Source: Tanytarsus gracilentus
Taxonomy: Eukaryota; Arthropoda; Insecta; Diptera; Chironomidae
DNA length: 64,000 nt
NCBI GenBank assembly: GCA_038502055.1
Contig: JAXRKN010000038.1
Location: 4,030,001 to 4,094,000, forward strand
Direction: 5' to 3'
Shown: piece after piece, positions 12,220-24,700 of the stretch
Numbering within the stretch: the stretch's first letter is position 1
How the letters are laid out: every line of letters starts with the position of its first letter
Notes under the pieces: generated by a model
Database searches by the model: none
The model's input: the letters and a program-made list of their open reading frames with translations, nothing else
What the model was told of the DNA's origin: nothing
Program-made: the position numbers and the translations under genes

Positions 12220-14782
12220 GTTTGCAAACTTTTTCTTTCTGATATAGCGCAGATTGTGTGTTTATCTCACAGACTGTTCAGCCTCACTTTCAATTTATAT
12301 TTTTTCTTTCTTTCTTTTTTTGGCAACCTTTCAAGATGAATGAACACAAAAAACTAAACAAGAACACGCGCAAATATTGAGAAAATTCAGAAAAACAAAA
12401 CTTTTGAAATAATCTTCAACGTAATTGTTTCAAAAATGTTCGAAGATTAAATTTTCCAGTTGCTGAAATGTTTTTTTTTTCACAATTTTTCAAGCCACTC
12501 AATTAGAAAAAAAAAGAGTTGAGAAAATTTTTCACTCGATTAAAATCTCAGGCAAATTTTCACGTTTAGCACTCTCAACTGATCGACATCGAATGAGAGA
12601 AAAAAAAATTCGTCACGAAAATACTGAAAAAAAACTCATTGAGCACGAGCCAACCAACGACGATCGCTTTCTGTCGTTTTGTTTATTTTTCCCTTTTTTC
12701 TCATGCCGGTTTAATGCTAAAATTGTCAAAACGTGAATGCATTTGCACGCGGCGAAATAATTTTTATAATGACTCAGCTACGATTTGATAAATTCGGTAA
12801 TTTTGGTTAAAATGATGCGTTTAATGCTCTATCAGAGTGAGTCAAGTTCAATGTCACAGCTTTCATCACACAAACGACTGAAATGTTTATCTCTCGCTAG
12901 CATTAAAGTGTACGCAAACAAAATTAGAATCGAGAAAACTTTCATTACGAAATTATGCGGAAATGAGAGTGCATTCTGATTGTAAATACAGGAAAATCAC
13001 TTAAATAAATAATTTAAAATTAATTTTTATATGAAAATTAATTTAAATTGCGAGTTCGTGTTCTGTGTGATAAATAGTTTGTAATTTATTTTATGAGTCG
13101 CAAAGAGTGAAAGCAAAATTATTGTTATTTTAAGACAAAAAAACAGATGTTTTAAGGTATTGAGGTGGGTTGCTCGAAACAAATAAATTTCTCATCGATA
13201 AAGAATTTAAAAAAGTTCATCTGGTCGGAAAAGTACTACAAAAGTATGAATGACGTAGATGAATGTAAATGAACTTAACAACTATTTGGGACATGTTTAA
13301 ACATGTTTTTAATTTTCTGGAATTTTCTAGGATACCTACTAAGCAAAAGAATTGTTTTGCATCCTTTTGATTTTTGTACCTAAAAAATTAATTGCACCTA
13401 AATTTTTTTTTGTTTTGAAAATAATTCTCATTTTAGTAAAAAAATCTCCATTAAATTTATCAAATTAAAAAAATATTAATGGACCTAATATTTAATTTAT
13501 TGTACAACAACAATGACAATACATCGTCGATAAAATAAAAATGTTCGTTACAGAAAAATTTAAGCTGAGTTTTGATGCTTGCCACTAGATGGCGATAACT
13601 TTTTTAAATTATGTTTTAACTGTTTTTTAAGATATTTCTTACTTTTTTGCTTATTAATATTAAATTTGCTTATTAATTTTAATTGACTCACGAATAGAAA
13701 ATTCTTAATTATTTTTTTATTGACATTTAAAATTGTAATTTAATTTTATTTTTTAAATGGGTCATCGAGTTACATTCTAATATTTTTATTGTGCACATTT
13801 GCAATAATTTTCTAATGAGCTAAAATAAAATGAGGTTAATTTAAAAAAATCGCATTTAAAATTGAACGTGACAATGTGTTTTGAAACTCTTTTTAAATCT
13901 CATAAAGACGTTCAAATTTTATCATTCAATATTTTTAAACGGAAACCACGAAAGCAATCAAAAATCTGTTCATGATGAAGAAAGAGTTTCAAAAAAGAAA
14001 CGGGAAAAATTTAAAACCACACGAATAATTTTCATTTTACTCAAACTATCATGAAAGTGTAGCATGCAAAAATAAGAGAACTGTTTGCAGGAAATTAAAA
14101 ATCTCAACGAGCGAGAGAGAAAGAATCAAATGCCAGACAAAGCCACAAGTCGAAGCCACAAACTTGTATCAGCTGAAATTATTTCGATGCAGAAAAAACC
14201 ACAGCAGCAAAAAATTGACTTTCATCACTTCAATGCACAAATTTTAAATTAAAGAATTTTTTTTTCCTTCAAATTGATTCGCTTCTGAATGATGTAATTT
14301 GTTACATTTTCGAGCGATATTTAATATCGATGCAGCTTCCAGAAAAATGTTCATATGTAAGATGAGAAGAATTTTCGATGCCGTCTTTTATGTTTAGTCA
14401 TTTCATGCTAGATGTTTACAAAACAACTCGAGAAAAATGAGACATAACTCTTGTTATTGTTTGTTGAACATAAAAGAAGTTTGAATTTTTCAAAATATAT
14501 CATTTTATGCCTTTAGACTTCATTGAGCCATTTATGCCGTGTCGAAAAGAAGTCTTAGAAAAAATTTCGAATAGAAAAGATTTCAATAAAATGTCATTAA
14601 GCTTTGAGATTTCTATAAGAAATACCTTGAAATATTTTTTTGTAAACATTCGAGAGTTGGAGACTCGAGAGTATTTTATAAAAAATATTTTATGTACGTC
14701 TAATTTTTTGGATTTTTCAAATATTTTAAAATTCTTCATCCCTTGTTAAATTTAGAGATCATTCAATGTCCATCACGTGATA
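12220..14782. other. gene-poor stretch upstream of the duplicated region
   Basis: Mostly AT-rich sequence. A 37-codon minus-strand frame (12945-12832) begins MKVFSILILFAYTLMLA, like a signal peptide, but has no convincing downstream exon. A CTTT-type microsatellite lies near 12305. A CTCF-type core lies at 13582-13594. Nothing else is supported. Confidence 0.6.
13582..13594 (+). promoter_or_regulatory. CTCF core motif
   Basis: CCACTAGATGGCG matches the conserved CTCF core consensus CCASYAGRKGGCR at every position. It lies about 1.2 kb before the left border of the duplicated blocks, where an insulator would be plausible. Motif match only; occupancy is unknown. Confidence 0.45.
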
Positions 14783-16425
14783 GAAAAAATTTCAAACCCT
14801 TTTCAACTGTCTATTAAAAAACTTTTCATGGTCTATTTCTTGCTTAATTTCCATGAAAAATTTTCTGGCTGTAAATTGAGAGCAATAAATATTTTAGCAG
14901 TGAATCGAATCACCGCGCATTGATTTCATAAAAAAAATTACATCACAGATCACATCTCGATTAATGTTTCGTGCGTGTCACGGATTATCGCAAAATTTAT
15001 TGCTTGTGAAAATTTTCTTCAACCCTTTCACGATTTTTTTATATTCAATTTTTCATGCTTCGATGTTCATCAGTTCTGGTGGATTTTATGCAAATATTGA
15101 AATAGGTGTGAAAAAATAAAATTTTAATCATGAGTCATGTAAATTTTGTAATAAATTGAGACATCTTCAACCCTTTCGATTTGTCACTAATGACAATGAG
15201 CTTGTTTGCTCTTCGACTTATGCGCAATGCAATTCATGTATGGAAATTTGTCAAATTTAACATGCATGAAATTTTTTATATTTTCCTAATTCGATGTGCA
15301 AAGAATGAAAACGACATGAATTGCTCATTTTAATAGTTGGGTGTGAGCAGGTGTGAAATTTTTAAAGATTGACAGAATTTGACTTTTAGAAATTTTTTCT
15401 GACAAACTCGCATGAATGAAAAAATATCAAAACATCAGCTTAAAATCAGAGCAAAATCAAAAAGTGTCGAAATCAAACAAAGCCGATAAAAATGATCAGC
15501 AACAGCCGAAGGGCAGATCGCAATGTCTAAAATCCTTCTTAATTGAAATTTATACCTCGAGAATGTTTAAATCAGATCTGAGATAAAAATTTAAATCCTC
15601 AGTCAGCACTGTTGAATGTTCCATGTGACCTTATGCAGGAATAAATGAATGGATAAAGATTTTTTTGGATATAATGACAAAAGCAAACAAAAAGGGTTGA
15701 AGAATGAAAATGATTGCATTAAGATCGATTTAAAAAATAATTGACAGATTTTTAAAGTTTAATTAATGAAAATTTTGATTTAATTTGTGTGTATTAACAT
15801 TTTGAAAAACTCTTCATTTGTCATCTCAATTTTTAAATTCAAGCCCACGCATTTTACAACAATTGAAAACACCGGAAATGAAATTTTTATTAATTGGCAC
15901 ATGAGTTATTGATTAATGGATATTGAACCTGCATTAAAGTGCAAACAAACAATAATTACGAAAATAAAGCAAACAAGCGAGAAAAAGGAAGCAAAAAAGC
16001 AGCAGTTGAAAACACTTTTGTGAATGGACAATTGAAATTGTTCATGATAGACTGAGAGTGCAGAAAGGCATGAAGTAGATGTAGTTATGTAGTTAGGGAT
16101 TTAGTGAGGGGTTGCATTTCAACATTGAATTTACCTTCTCGAACCCCTGAAATAAAAATAAACTCGGAAGGCATTTCATAATGATCAAAAATAATCAGAA
16201 AAATTGCACAATCGACTGCTGCTCGCTTCCTATTTGCGAATCATTAAATTTTTCTTCTCTTTTGTCACCTTCGAAATATTCAAAACAAAATTGCTGAAAA
16301 TGTCTCAGGGGTTCATGCAAATAGTGATCGAGTGTATGAGGATAAAAATTGATGTCAAATTGAACTCACTCGACCCCTCAAATAATACAAAAACAAATCT
16401 CTGGGTATCACATCAGATGTTTTCG
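14783..16425. repeat. inverted segmental duplication, block X1, left copy
   Basis: Noncoding sequence that reappears as reverse complement at 35430-39970 with occasional substitutions and small indels. The right copy is interrupted by a 2.9 kb insertion at 37013-39900. Sample match: the stretch starting TGAATCGAATCACCGCGCAT near 14901 versus its complement ending near 36960. No convincing gene is seen in either copy; a 100-codon frame at 16204 begins with TTG and is likely chance. Confidence 0.85.
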
Positions 16426-16717
16426 CATAATAACAAAATTCTTCACATCTTAAGTGCACTTTTCTATGATGCCCCTAAATCACGTTCTCGAGTGGATTTT
16501 TTCTAAGCTCTAAATGAATTTTGAATATTTTCGAGGGGTTGAAATTTGATAAATTATGATCACAAGTTCGAATCTTAAACTTAAAATATTTTTAAATTAT
16601 TTTTCAGTGCCTTTCTCTCTCTCTTGCATGGCAACACTAGTAAAGCATTAAGGAGGCACGCTACTTAAAATCTCAAACACTCGATTTGATATCATTAAAG
16701 AACCAATCGCTGAACTT

Positions 16718-17130
16718 CAAGATAAATAAAATAAGTAAAAAAAATTTAACAACACTTTTTTTGAACTAGGTATTTACGGAAAATATTAAATAAAATAAAA
16801 TATAAAATTTTGAATTTTTATAATTTTGTTATAGTTTTGTAAATTAAAATAAATTTTGGTTTTTTTATGCAAATATTAAACATATGTATGAATACTTGAT
16901 AAATTTATTTGAATTTAAGATCCAAAAATTAGAAAAGTGATAATTTTTTTTTTATGTTTTAACCGCTCCCTTCTCAAATTTTGATCTTAAATTTCAATAT
17001 TAATTATTAAGTATTGATATATGTTTAATATGTTGATTAATTTTTTTAGTTTTATAAAAATGTTAAAAATGTCAAAATTTTCTGTTTTATTTTATTTATT
17101 TTTATTTTTTTGATATATGTTTATGGTAAA
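16718..17130. mobile_element. degenerate foldback element (family of 60880-61411)
   Basis: The left half contains TTAAGATCCAAAAATTAGA and ACATATGTATGAATACTTGA and the right half carries decayed complements of the same. The intact version at 60880-61411 shows the same order of motifs. This copy is more diverged between its halves and therefore probably older. Confidence 0.6.
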
Positions 17131-17269
17131 AATCTTTGATTGTTTTTTGTTGTCGCCGTATTTCCCCGCAATCTCTTGAGCAAGTTTTAATTACGGATTA
17201 TTTTTTTTTTTATTTTCAAAAGATTATCTTTTAAAATTTTTTTTCATTTTGGTATTTTCTCTCTCGCGC

Positions 17270-17530
17270 TTATCTGCGTGAAAATGATGGGGTGAGTGGG
17301 GTGTTTCGGGGAGAGGGTGGTGGTGGTTGTGGTGTTGAGTTTGGGGGGTAGAATTTTTTTTAATTTTTTTGCCGTTTTTTAAAACATCTGTTGCTTCGCA
17401 ACAGCTGTTGAGGTCAGTCGTGAACGACCGAGAGAGAGCTAAATTAGATTGTGAGAGTAAGAGAGAAGGGAGAAAAAGTTTATATTCAAGTATTGCACGG
17501 GGGAACCAGAAGCAGTTCACGTTTTTGCCT
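17270..17530. repeat. hairpin-containing repeat shared with 60400-60640
   Basis: Centred on the near-palindrome TGTTGCTTCGCAACAGCTGT (17390-17409), preceded by a G-rich run and followed by a GAGAGAG/GAAGGGAGAAAAA stretch. The same order occurs in reverse complement at 60400-60640. Both copies lie within about 700 bp of a foldback of the same family, so they may be parts of one larger mobile unit. Confidence 0.5.
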
Positions 17531-17621
17531 TCACACAATCTAATCAGCCTCTTAAAAACGTAGTGTGATGTTCACATGCCCAACACGTTTCGTCCAGTTT
17601 CATCGATAATAATTTTTTCGG

Positions 17622-17657
17622 TATAAAAGTGAGAATTTTTAATCATCAAGTATCAGT
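17622..17657 (+). promoter_or_regulatory. core promoter of the MINPP1-like gene
   Basis: TATAAAAG at 17622-17629 is followed 24 bp later by an arthropod initiator, TCAGT at 17653-17657, about 43 bp before the start codon. Spacing is that of a standard TATA-Inr promoter. Confidence 0.7.
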
Positions 17658-17699
17658 CTTTGATCACAAGTCACTAAAGAGTTTTCGAAATAAAATAAA

Positions 17700-19157
17700 A
17701 TGAAATCAATAATTGCTTTAACCTTGTTGGCGGTCGCTTCAATTGTAAGTGCCGATCTCATACACGATCCAAGCTATTGCTACGCAACTGATGTCCTTAG
17801 ACAGCAGCAACCACGCTGGTCTGATCGTACTTCAAATCGCTTCATTAGAGGAACAGTGAACCCGAATGTGTCATCATGCACGCCCGCCAAATTTTGGCTT
17901 TACATGAGACACGGTGACAGACTCCCAAGTACAAATGATATCAATCGAATGACTCCATTTTCAGTGACTGTAAGTTTAATTTTTTAACTTAATTATTTCA
18001 ATTATTAATTTTTAATTAAAATTTCAGCAACGCACAAACATAATCAATGCTTACCTTGCTGGTCGAAGTGGCATGTGCTTGGCTGATTTCAACACAATCA
18101 ACAACTGGAACTGGAATCCAAATATTACAGTCGCTATTGAACAATTCTTAACTGTCGGTGGATGGAATGTCGTTAGAGATTTGGCTCAAAGATTCCAAAC
18201 CAACTTCCCAACTCTTCTGCCAAGAAATTATTCACCAAATCAGTTCAGTTTCCGTCACACTGATCGTCAAAGAACTCAAGCCACTGTTCGCGCATTCTCT
18301 GATGGTCTTTTCGGCGAGGGCGCTTGGCAAACTGTTAACTTTCCATTGCCACCTACTCCCGATCACCTTCTGAGACCACATGATGATTGTCCAGCCTACA
18401 CAACTGCAAGTAGCACCGAAGTCATTCGCGGTCAATGGCAAAACTCACCTGAATTCCAAGCAATGTTGACTCGCGTCAATGACAAGTTGGGTCTGACAGG
18501 AGGTCAAAGACTTACAGCCCGTCAAACGCGCACCATGTGGGAAATTTGCCAATTCGAGCAGCTTTGGTTCCCAAATCAAGATGCGCCATTCTGCGGTGCC
18601 TTTTCACCCTTCGATAATCTCAGACTTGAATATTTCGAGGACATTGACGCTTACTATACTGCCGGATGGGGTTTGAATCCATTGAGACTCGGCGAGAATT
18701 TGAATTGTGGACTCATGCAAGATTTGCTTCAATTTTTGACCTCAAGCAATCCAAATGAAGAGACTGCAAGAATTTACAGCACTCATCAAACCGCTTTCCA
18801 ATTGTTTTTGCTCTCGCTTGGAGTTTTTGGCGAAGACGCTCCACTCTTGCCCGGCAATTTTGATCAATTGGCGAATCGTCAATGGGTCACATCGAGAATT
18901 GCACCAATGGCCACAAACATTGCTGTCGTTCGTTATAAGTGAGTTTAAAAATTTATTTTGTTTTTAACGTATTTTAATAATTTGAATTTTTTAGCTGTCC
19001 TGATGGAGATGATGATGTGCTTTTCTTGATGAATGAGCGACCATTAGTTATTCCAGGATGTGCCGCCAATGGAGTGTGCAAAGTGAATTTCATCACACAA
19101 CGCTACAGTCGATTCCTCGGTGCCACTTGTTCTCAAATCAGATGCAGCACCTTGTAA
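17700..19157 (+). CDS. MINPP1: MINPP1-like secreted histidine phosphatase
   Basis: Multiple inositol polyphosphate phosphatases remove phosphates from InsP6 and related substrates in the secretory pathway or outside the cell. Exons 17700-17969, 18028-18938 and 18995-19157 join in phase to 447 residues, the usual family length. Residues 1-18 (MKSIIALTLLAVASIVSA) form a signal peptide. The catalytic motif RHGDRLP is intact near residue 70. In MINPP proteins a C-terminal HAE motif supplies the proton donor; here the corresponding place reads STHQTAFQLFLLSLGVF, keeping His but not Glu. Activity may therefore be altered, although paralogues in some insects may also deviate. At least ten cysteines fit a disulfide-bonded secreted protein. 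A TATA promoter lies just upstream. A fragment of the last exon is present in the inverted copy at 35238-35308. Confidence 0.88.
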
Positions 19158-21725
19158 ATTGTGATAAGATTGTAAATTGTCATAAATAAATTATATGTTT
19201 TAAGAAATTTAATACTTTTTATTGTTCGACCTTGAGATGCTTTTCATCAAGTGAAGCCCTTTAAATTCTTTTAATAACACCACATAACGCCAAAGTATCA
19301 CAATATTCCACATGGGTGGCATTTTCCAACTTCAGTGATGTGAACTTAATTAAATTAAAGGCTCGAGTGAGAGATGCATTGGAAGTAAAGCCAGGTAGAT
19401 GGATAATTAACATAATGAATTGACATCGCATGCGATATGACTCGAAAAAGTATCAATTTCACACTGAAATGCATCCACAACTCTTTTTTGCGATATTCAT
19501 AAAATTTACAGCGTGGGACTGAAAAATATTTTTTTAATCCTGATCTCAATTGAATTGCTAATAAATTTGAGATTATCCGAAAGCATCTATTGAATGATGT
19601 TTATTCTTGCGTAATGCTTTTACCTGTCATGACATCGATGCGAAGATTTTTTGTAACAAGGCGAGGATTAAAAAATATTTTCTATTAAATTTGGATTATC
19701 TTCAAGCTCACAGTGACATGATGACAATAATTGCTGCGCACATATTGTTAGAATTCACTTAACAAACATGCGGAACTAATTTGCAGCTGATGAATGCATA
19801 AAAAGTTGTGAAAGAGTGCAGGTTGACATAAACATAAAAAATTATGAGGGTGTTAATGGAAATTTTTAAAATGCTAACAAGAAATGACAATTTTCACGCT
19901 GAAATTATTTAAAGGGTGGAAAAAATCTGCTTTAATTAATTTTTTTTTATTTCTCGACATATGTTTTACATAATTTTAAATGATTAATTTTCATCTCCAC
20001 ATTCTTGCTCATCCACGCCACTTTTGCAGTCCATGTGACCATCGCAAATTAAATCTCGACTGATGAATTTGTTGTCGCCGCAATCGTAGAAAAGTTCAAG
20101 CTCCAAAATTGGAAATTCCAAGTGGACAATCGAAGGCTGTTTAACATCTCTTGGCTCTGCAAGACTTTTCGACTCAACTTGAAGAAATAAAAGTGAGATG
20201 AAAATTATTGAAAGAAGAAATCTCATGATGTTCAACTGTTGAAGGTTCGTCAGAGACTAAAATAGAATTTTTTTATCCTTTCCTAGGTACCAAAAATAAA
20301 ATGAAATCAGAAATTTCCGAATTATTTACACTTTCACGGTTTATTAGTGCAGCGATCTAATTTAATTCTAAACGAGACATTCAGAAGGGTTGAACGCGAA
20401 TCATCTCGACTGGTAACAGATTCGAAAGAGTGTCGCATCCAAAATTAATGACTTTTAATATAAATTTCAGTTGTGAATTTTCTCATGAAATTATTTTCTG
20501 ATCAATTATTGAAAGCTGAAGGTGTTTTTGGTGATTATCGAAATTTAATGGCTAATCTCACCCTCAAATCAGTTAAACACACTTTTTTAGCAATTTCCAA
20601 AAATCTGCGAATTTTTTTTGGTAATAAAAAAAAGTTAATGCGATTTTGTCAACAGCTAAAAAATTGATCACATCGGAAGTGATTTTGATTTTTGTGATGG
20701 GAAAAAGTGTGAAAAGGGTCCGAAGCTGAAACACAAGCGATGACAAGCTGAAAATTTATGAACATCTGAAAATTGAGGCATTTAATATTTTTTTGTTTCA
20801 CTCCTTTCGCACATGAACGAACACTGGCAGCATTCGACTTTTATCATAACCCTTTCAAGGGCGTGTCACCTCACTAAATGGACAATAATTCCTGAAAATT
20901 AATTTATTATGCAACTGACACAATGGAAATGATTAACTGAAATAAAAACTTGTTTTCATGTTGAATCATTTTTAATCTTTTTGTTCTAATTTTTTTGCAT
21001 CATTTGAAAAATATTTTTTTAATCCAAAAAAAAGAAGAAATTGAAGAAAATGTGAAAAAATCTGACAACAATTGAAATTTACCTGCGAAAAGCAAACAAA
21101 ATTTTGTTCATCCCTTCATCATGTCGTAAATGCAGTTACAGAATTAAGTTGTAAAAAATTGTAAATTTATTTCTTCTTCTTTCATGGTGCAATAATTGAA
21201 AATTTATGGCATTTCGCATCGAACTCAAAAAAATATTTGAAGATGAAAGAAAAATAAAAAGGATTTTCAAAATCAACAAAAACTTTGCGTTATGCATGAA
21301 AATTCTCAAATCATCTGAAAAATCACGAACTGCGGATTAGCGAAAAAATAATCGAAAAAGGGAAAATTTAAATTTTTCATATTTTATTGAATCAATCAAT
21401 GATTCGTCATGTCTTAGAGAACTAGAAATAAAAATAACAAAAATCACTTCAATTTACTGCCGAAAACTTCCTCGATTGGCATTGTTGTTGTTCGTGCTGC
21501 TATTGTTGTTGTTGTTAGTTGCAGTTCTTGGTTTTGTGTCCTCAAAGTCCTTCAATCTTTGACTGTAGCGTTCGAGTTGTTCTTTCAGAATCGCATCCTC
21601 ATAAGCGCCTCTTCTCTCATCATATTCAAGTCGACCAATTCCATCGAGTCTTTCAAGATCAAGCCATCCACGGAATCTCACACAAACTCCATTCATGATA
21701 AAATGTGATTTAATGTGAACCTTTA
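19085..21725. repeat. inverted segmental duplication, block X2, left copy
   Basis: This segment covers the end of MINPP1, the LDLa-like gene and the last exon of CBF-beta A. It reappears as reverse complement at 31885-35308, where an insertion splits it at 32562-33358. Noncoding flanks and the LDLa gene match almost base for base, while the CBF-beta coding tail differs more. The interval 20236-21453 has no gene that I can support. Confidence 0.9.
19984..20226 (-). CDS. small secreted LDLa-like protein, left copy
   Basis: An 80-residue protein with a signal peptide (MRFLLSIIFISLLFLQVES), a short linker and one LDL-receptor class A-like module. The module reads FYDCGDNKF...ICDGHMDC...GVDEQEC. 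It keeps the calcium-binding acidic residues (DG, D, DE) and four cysteines corresponding to C2, C4, C5 and C6, while C1 and C3 are absent. In LDLa folds C1 pairs with C3, so a whole disulfide is missing and the other two can still form. The start at 20226 is the first ATG. The predicted protein is identical to that of the copy at 34176-34418. Role unknown; a secreted binding or signalling peptide is a guess. Confidence 0.65.
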   Translation of the reverse strand: MRFLLSIIFISLLFLQVESKSLAEPRDVKQPSIVHLEFPILELELFYDCGDNKFISRDLICDGHMDCKSGVDEQECGDEN

Positions 21726-24700
21726 AAAGAGTTAATAACAAATTGTGATGACTAATGGATTGGAAAATTAATTAATTAAATTTTTCAGTTGACGAAAAAG
21801 GGTTAAAACATTTTTTTTATAGACCGTGCAAGGATCAACGGGAGTTTAATTGTTTTAAATATTTTTTCTATTTTCATTCTTTACTGCTGTTAATATGCTG
21901 TTCGCACCCCTCTATTAAAGTCTCTGCTGTTATTTGAAACTGGATTTAAAATTTATTTAAAAGGATCAAAACATATTTAAATTTTTCTATTATGTCGTAC
22001 ATGCGACTGCATGAGGGGTGAAAATGAATGGAATTTTCAGTGAGGGATGAAAAGTGAAGTAAACAAAGAACACCCACGAAAATGTTCAAATTTCTTAGAT
22101 AAATTAAAAAATTCCTTAAATTTTTTTTAGATATTGAAAAATTCCTAAGAATTTCAAAAACTACAAAATTAATTTTCAATTAGTTTAAATTTTTCACCCT
22201 TTTTTATTAACAATGTATCGGCAAGGGTTCAGCACAGCGCTTTGTTGCATAGCACTTCAGCATGCTGGCTGGCCTTTTTACAGAATTTAGTACGGAATTG
22301 TAATTCGATCAAGCAGAAAATTCAATTGCGCAAAATGAATTCAATTTAACTGTAAATATTTTCACTGTGAGTGACTAAAGAGACGCTGAGTGTGTACAGT
22401 CGAAAAGCGTTGACGATAATTAAATTTTTTAAGCATGTTGAACTTTATGAATTGAAAAATTAATTCCTGGAGTTTCCTTGAATTATTAATTTTGTAACAA
22501 TGTGTTTTAAATTTTTTTGATATTTTTTAACGGATAAATTTTTTTTAAATTAAAAAAAAAAATTTTTAACGTACATTTTTGCAAAATTTTCTTGATTTTA
22601 TCTCTTCATTATTTTCTTGCTATATACACAAAAAATTAGACCTTTTTTTGCATTGAAATTCCAAAGAGAATTCAGGCAACAGCATGTGAGTAAGGACAGA
22701 GAAAAAAATAATTTTAGCGGCAATTAGGCAAAAGGATCCAACTGAAATTCAATATTTTTTCTCTGCATCTTTTTGTTTTGTCGATTTTCACATGTTTTCT
22801 GTTAAGGTCAATTGCTAAATTACTCTTAACTGCAACATGAACATTCACTAACAGCCGAGTGATGCCTCGCAAGCGCAAACATTAAACATTTCATGGATAC
22901 TTGACTTTGTGTCTCGATTTCACTTATGAGCACGACTTGAGGCAATTTAAGGCACGCGATAGTCACTTGAGCGCCTCGCAATTTATTTTTACGTTTCACA
23001 CATGTTGCCTGAAAGTCGGCTGACCCAAATAACTGCGCATGATCCTTTAACATTTTTTTAGTATGGATCATCCATCCGAAGGAATTTTCCTAGGAATTTC
23101 CTAGGAAAATTTACTAGGAATTCCTAGTAATTTCCTAGGAAATTTCCTAGGAAAAGTAGAGGAAAAAAATTCCTAGGAAAATTCCTAGTAAAAATTCCTA
23201 GGAAATTTCCGAGGAAAAAAAAAATTACTAGGAAAATTCCTAGTAAAAATTCCTAGGAAATTCCGAGGAAAAAAATTCCTAGGAAAATTCCTAGTAAAAA
23301 TTCTTAGGAAAATTTCAAGGAAAAAAGTTTCTATGAATTTTATCGGAATTTTTGAACATTAATTTTGCCGTCTTAGCTTTTCAGCTAGGAAAAAAATAAA
23401 ATGTTAAAAAGGGAAATATTTATTTGGCTAAAATACTTATGGGCCACCTCAATTTTTTAACTTTTTTGAGTCTTAAATTAAAAATTCGGGTTCTACGGTT
23501 CGAGAGTTTTTTTTTCTTGTATATTTGGAGAAATAAATTAGGGGAAAAACTTAAATTTTTTGGTGATTTCTTTTTGTAAAAGGGAAAATGATTGAGAAGA
23601 GGTTAGAATTGTTGCTGATTTCTTTTTGTTAAAGGGATAAATGAGTGGGAAGAGGTTAGAAAAGCTAAAACTGCAAAATTAATGTTCAAAAATTCCGAAG
23701 AAATCCATAGAAAAATTTTTTCCTAGGAAATTTCCTAGGAATTTTTACTAGGAATTTTCCTAGAAACTTTTTTCCTCGGAATTTCCTAGGAATTTTTACT
23801 AGGAATTTTCCTAGGAATTTTTTTTTTCTAGGAAATTTCCTAGGAATTTTTACTAGGAATTTTCCTAGGAATTTTTTTCCTATATTTTTCCTAGGAAATT
23901 TCCTAGGAAATTACTAGGAATTCCTAGGAAATTACTAGGAATATTCCTAGGAAATTCCTAGGAAAATTCCTTCGGATGGATGATCAAGTCCCCATTTTTT
24001 TCACTCACGATTTTTTGAGAGTCGCAAAATGGAGAGAAAAATCAATAAAATTTGCAATGGAAACTTTAAAGGAAATTGCACAAAAATTTCACGCTCGATG
24101 ATGCAAAAAATGCAGTAAAAATTTCCGTTTTTGAACTTTATCCATGCTCAATTGAACTGTCACTCAATTCTGTCAACTTACTTTTCCATGCTCTTTATCG
24201 AAATCGAGTTCCTTCTCGTAATTCATCAGATGATGATGATGGTGATGGTACATCATAGGTGCAGGGTTGAAGACTAATTGAATATTTATTCCAGTCGCGT
24301 AAAAAGAAATTTCCGTGTGACCCTCACGACATCCATTCTGAAAGCGAATTCTTCGCTCCTCTTGTGGTCGATCTCGAAATCCAGTAAATCGAATCTAAGA
24401 AGAAAAATTTCGATTTTAAATTCAATTCACGAGAGCTCATTAAATTTTTTATTTCGCGCAATCAAAAAGCGATTTTTATTTTGTGAATTTACTGGAAATG
24501 AACGAGAGTCACGTTGAGGCTCTAAAACTCATTTTTATCGCGTCGACAAAACTTTTATGTGGGTTTTTGTGATAATTTATTGAGAGCTCATTAACATACA
24601 AAGTTGAGATGTGATAAAAATATTTTCTAGAATTTATTTTACTCTTTTTTAAAAGGGAATTTCCACTTTTTATTTAAAATATAATTTATAAAAGAGTGTT

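Noticed and set aside
12832..12945. 37-codon minus frame with a signal-peptide-like start
   Set aside because: No convincing splice donor before its stop and no matching downstream exon; listed only as part of the intergenic description.
14500..14749. Overlapping 79- and 80-codon frames on both strands
   Set aside because: Low-complexity Phe/Lys/Ile composition, no homology that I recognise, and lying in AT-rich intergenic DNA.
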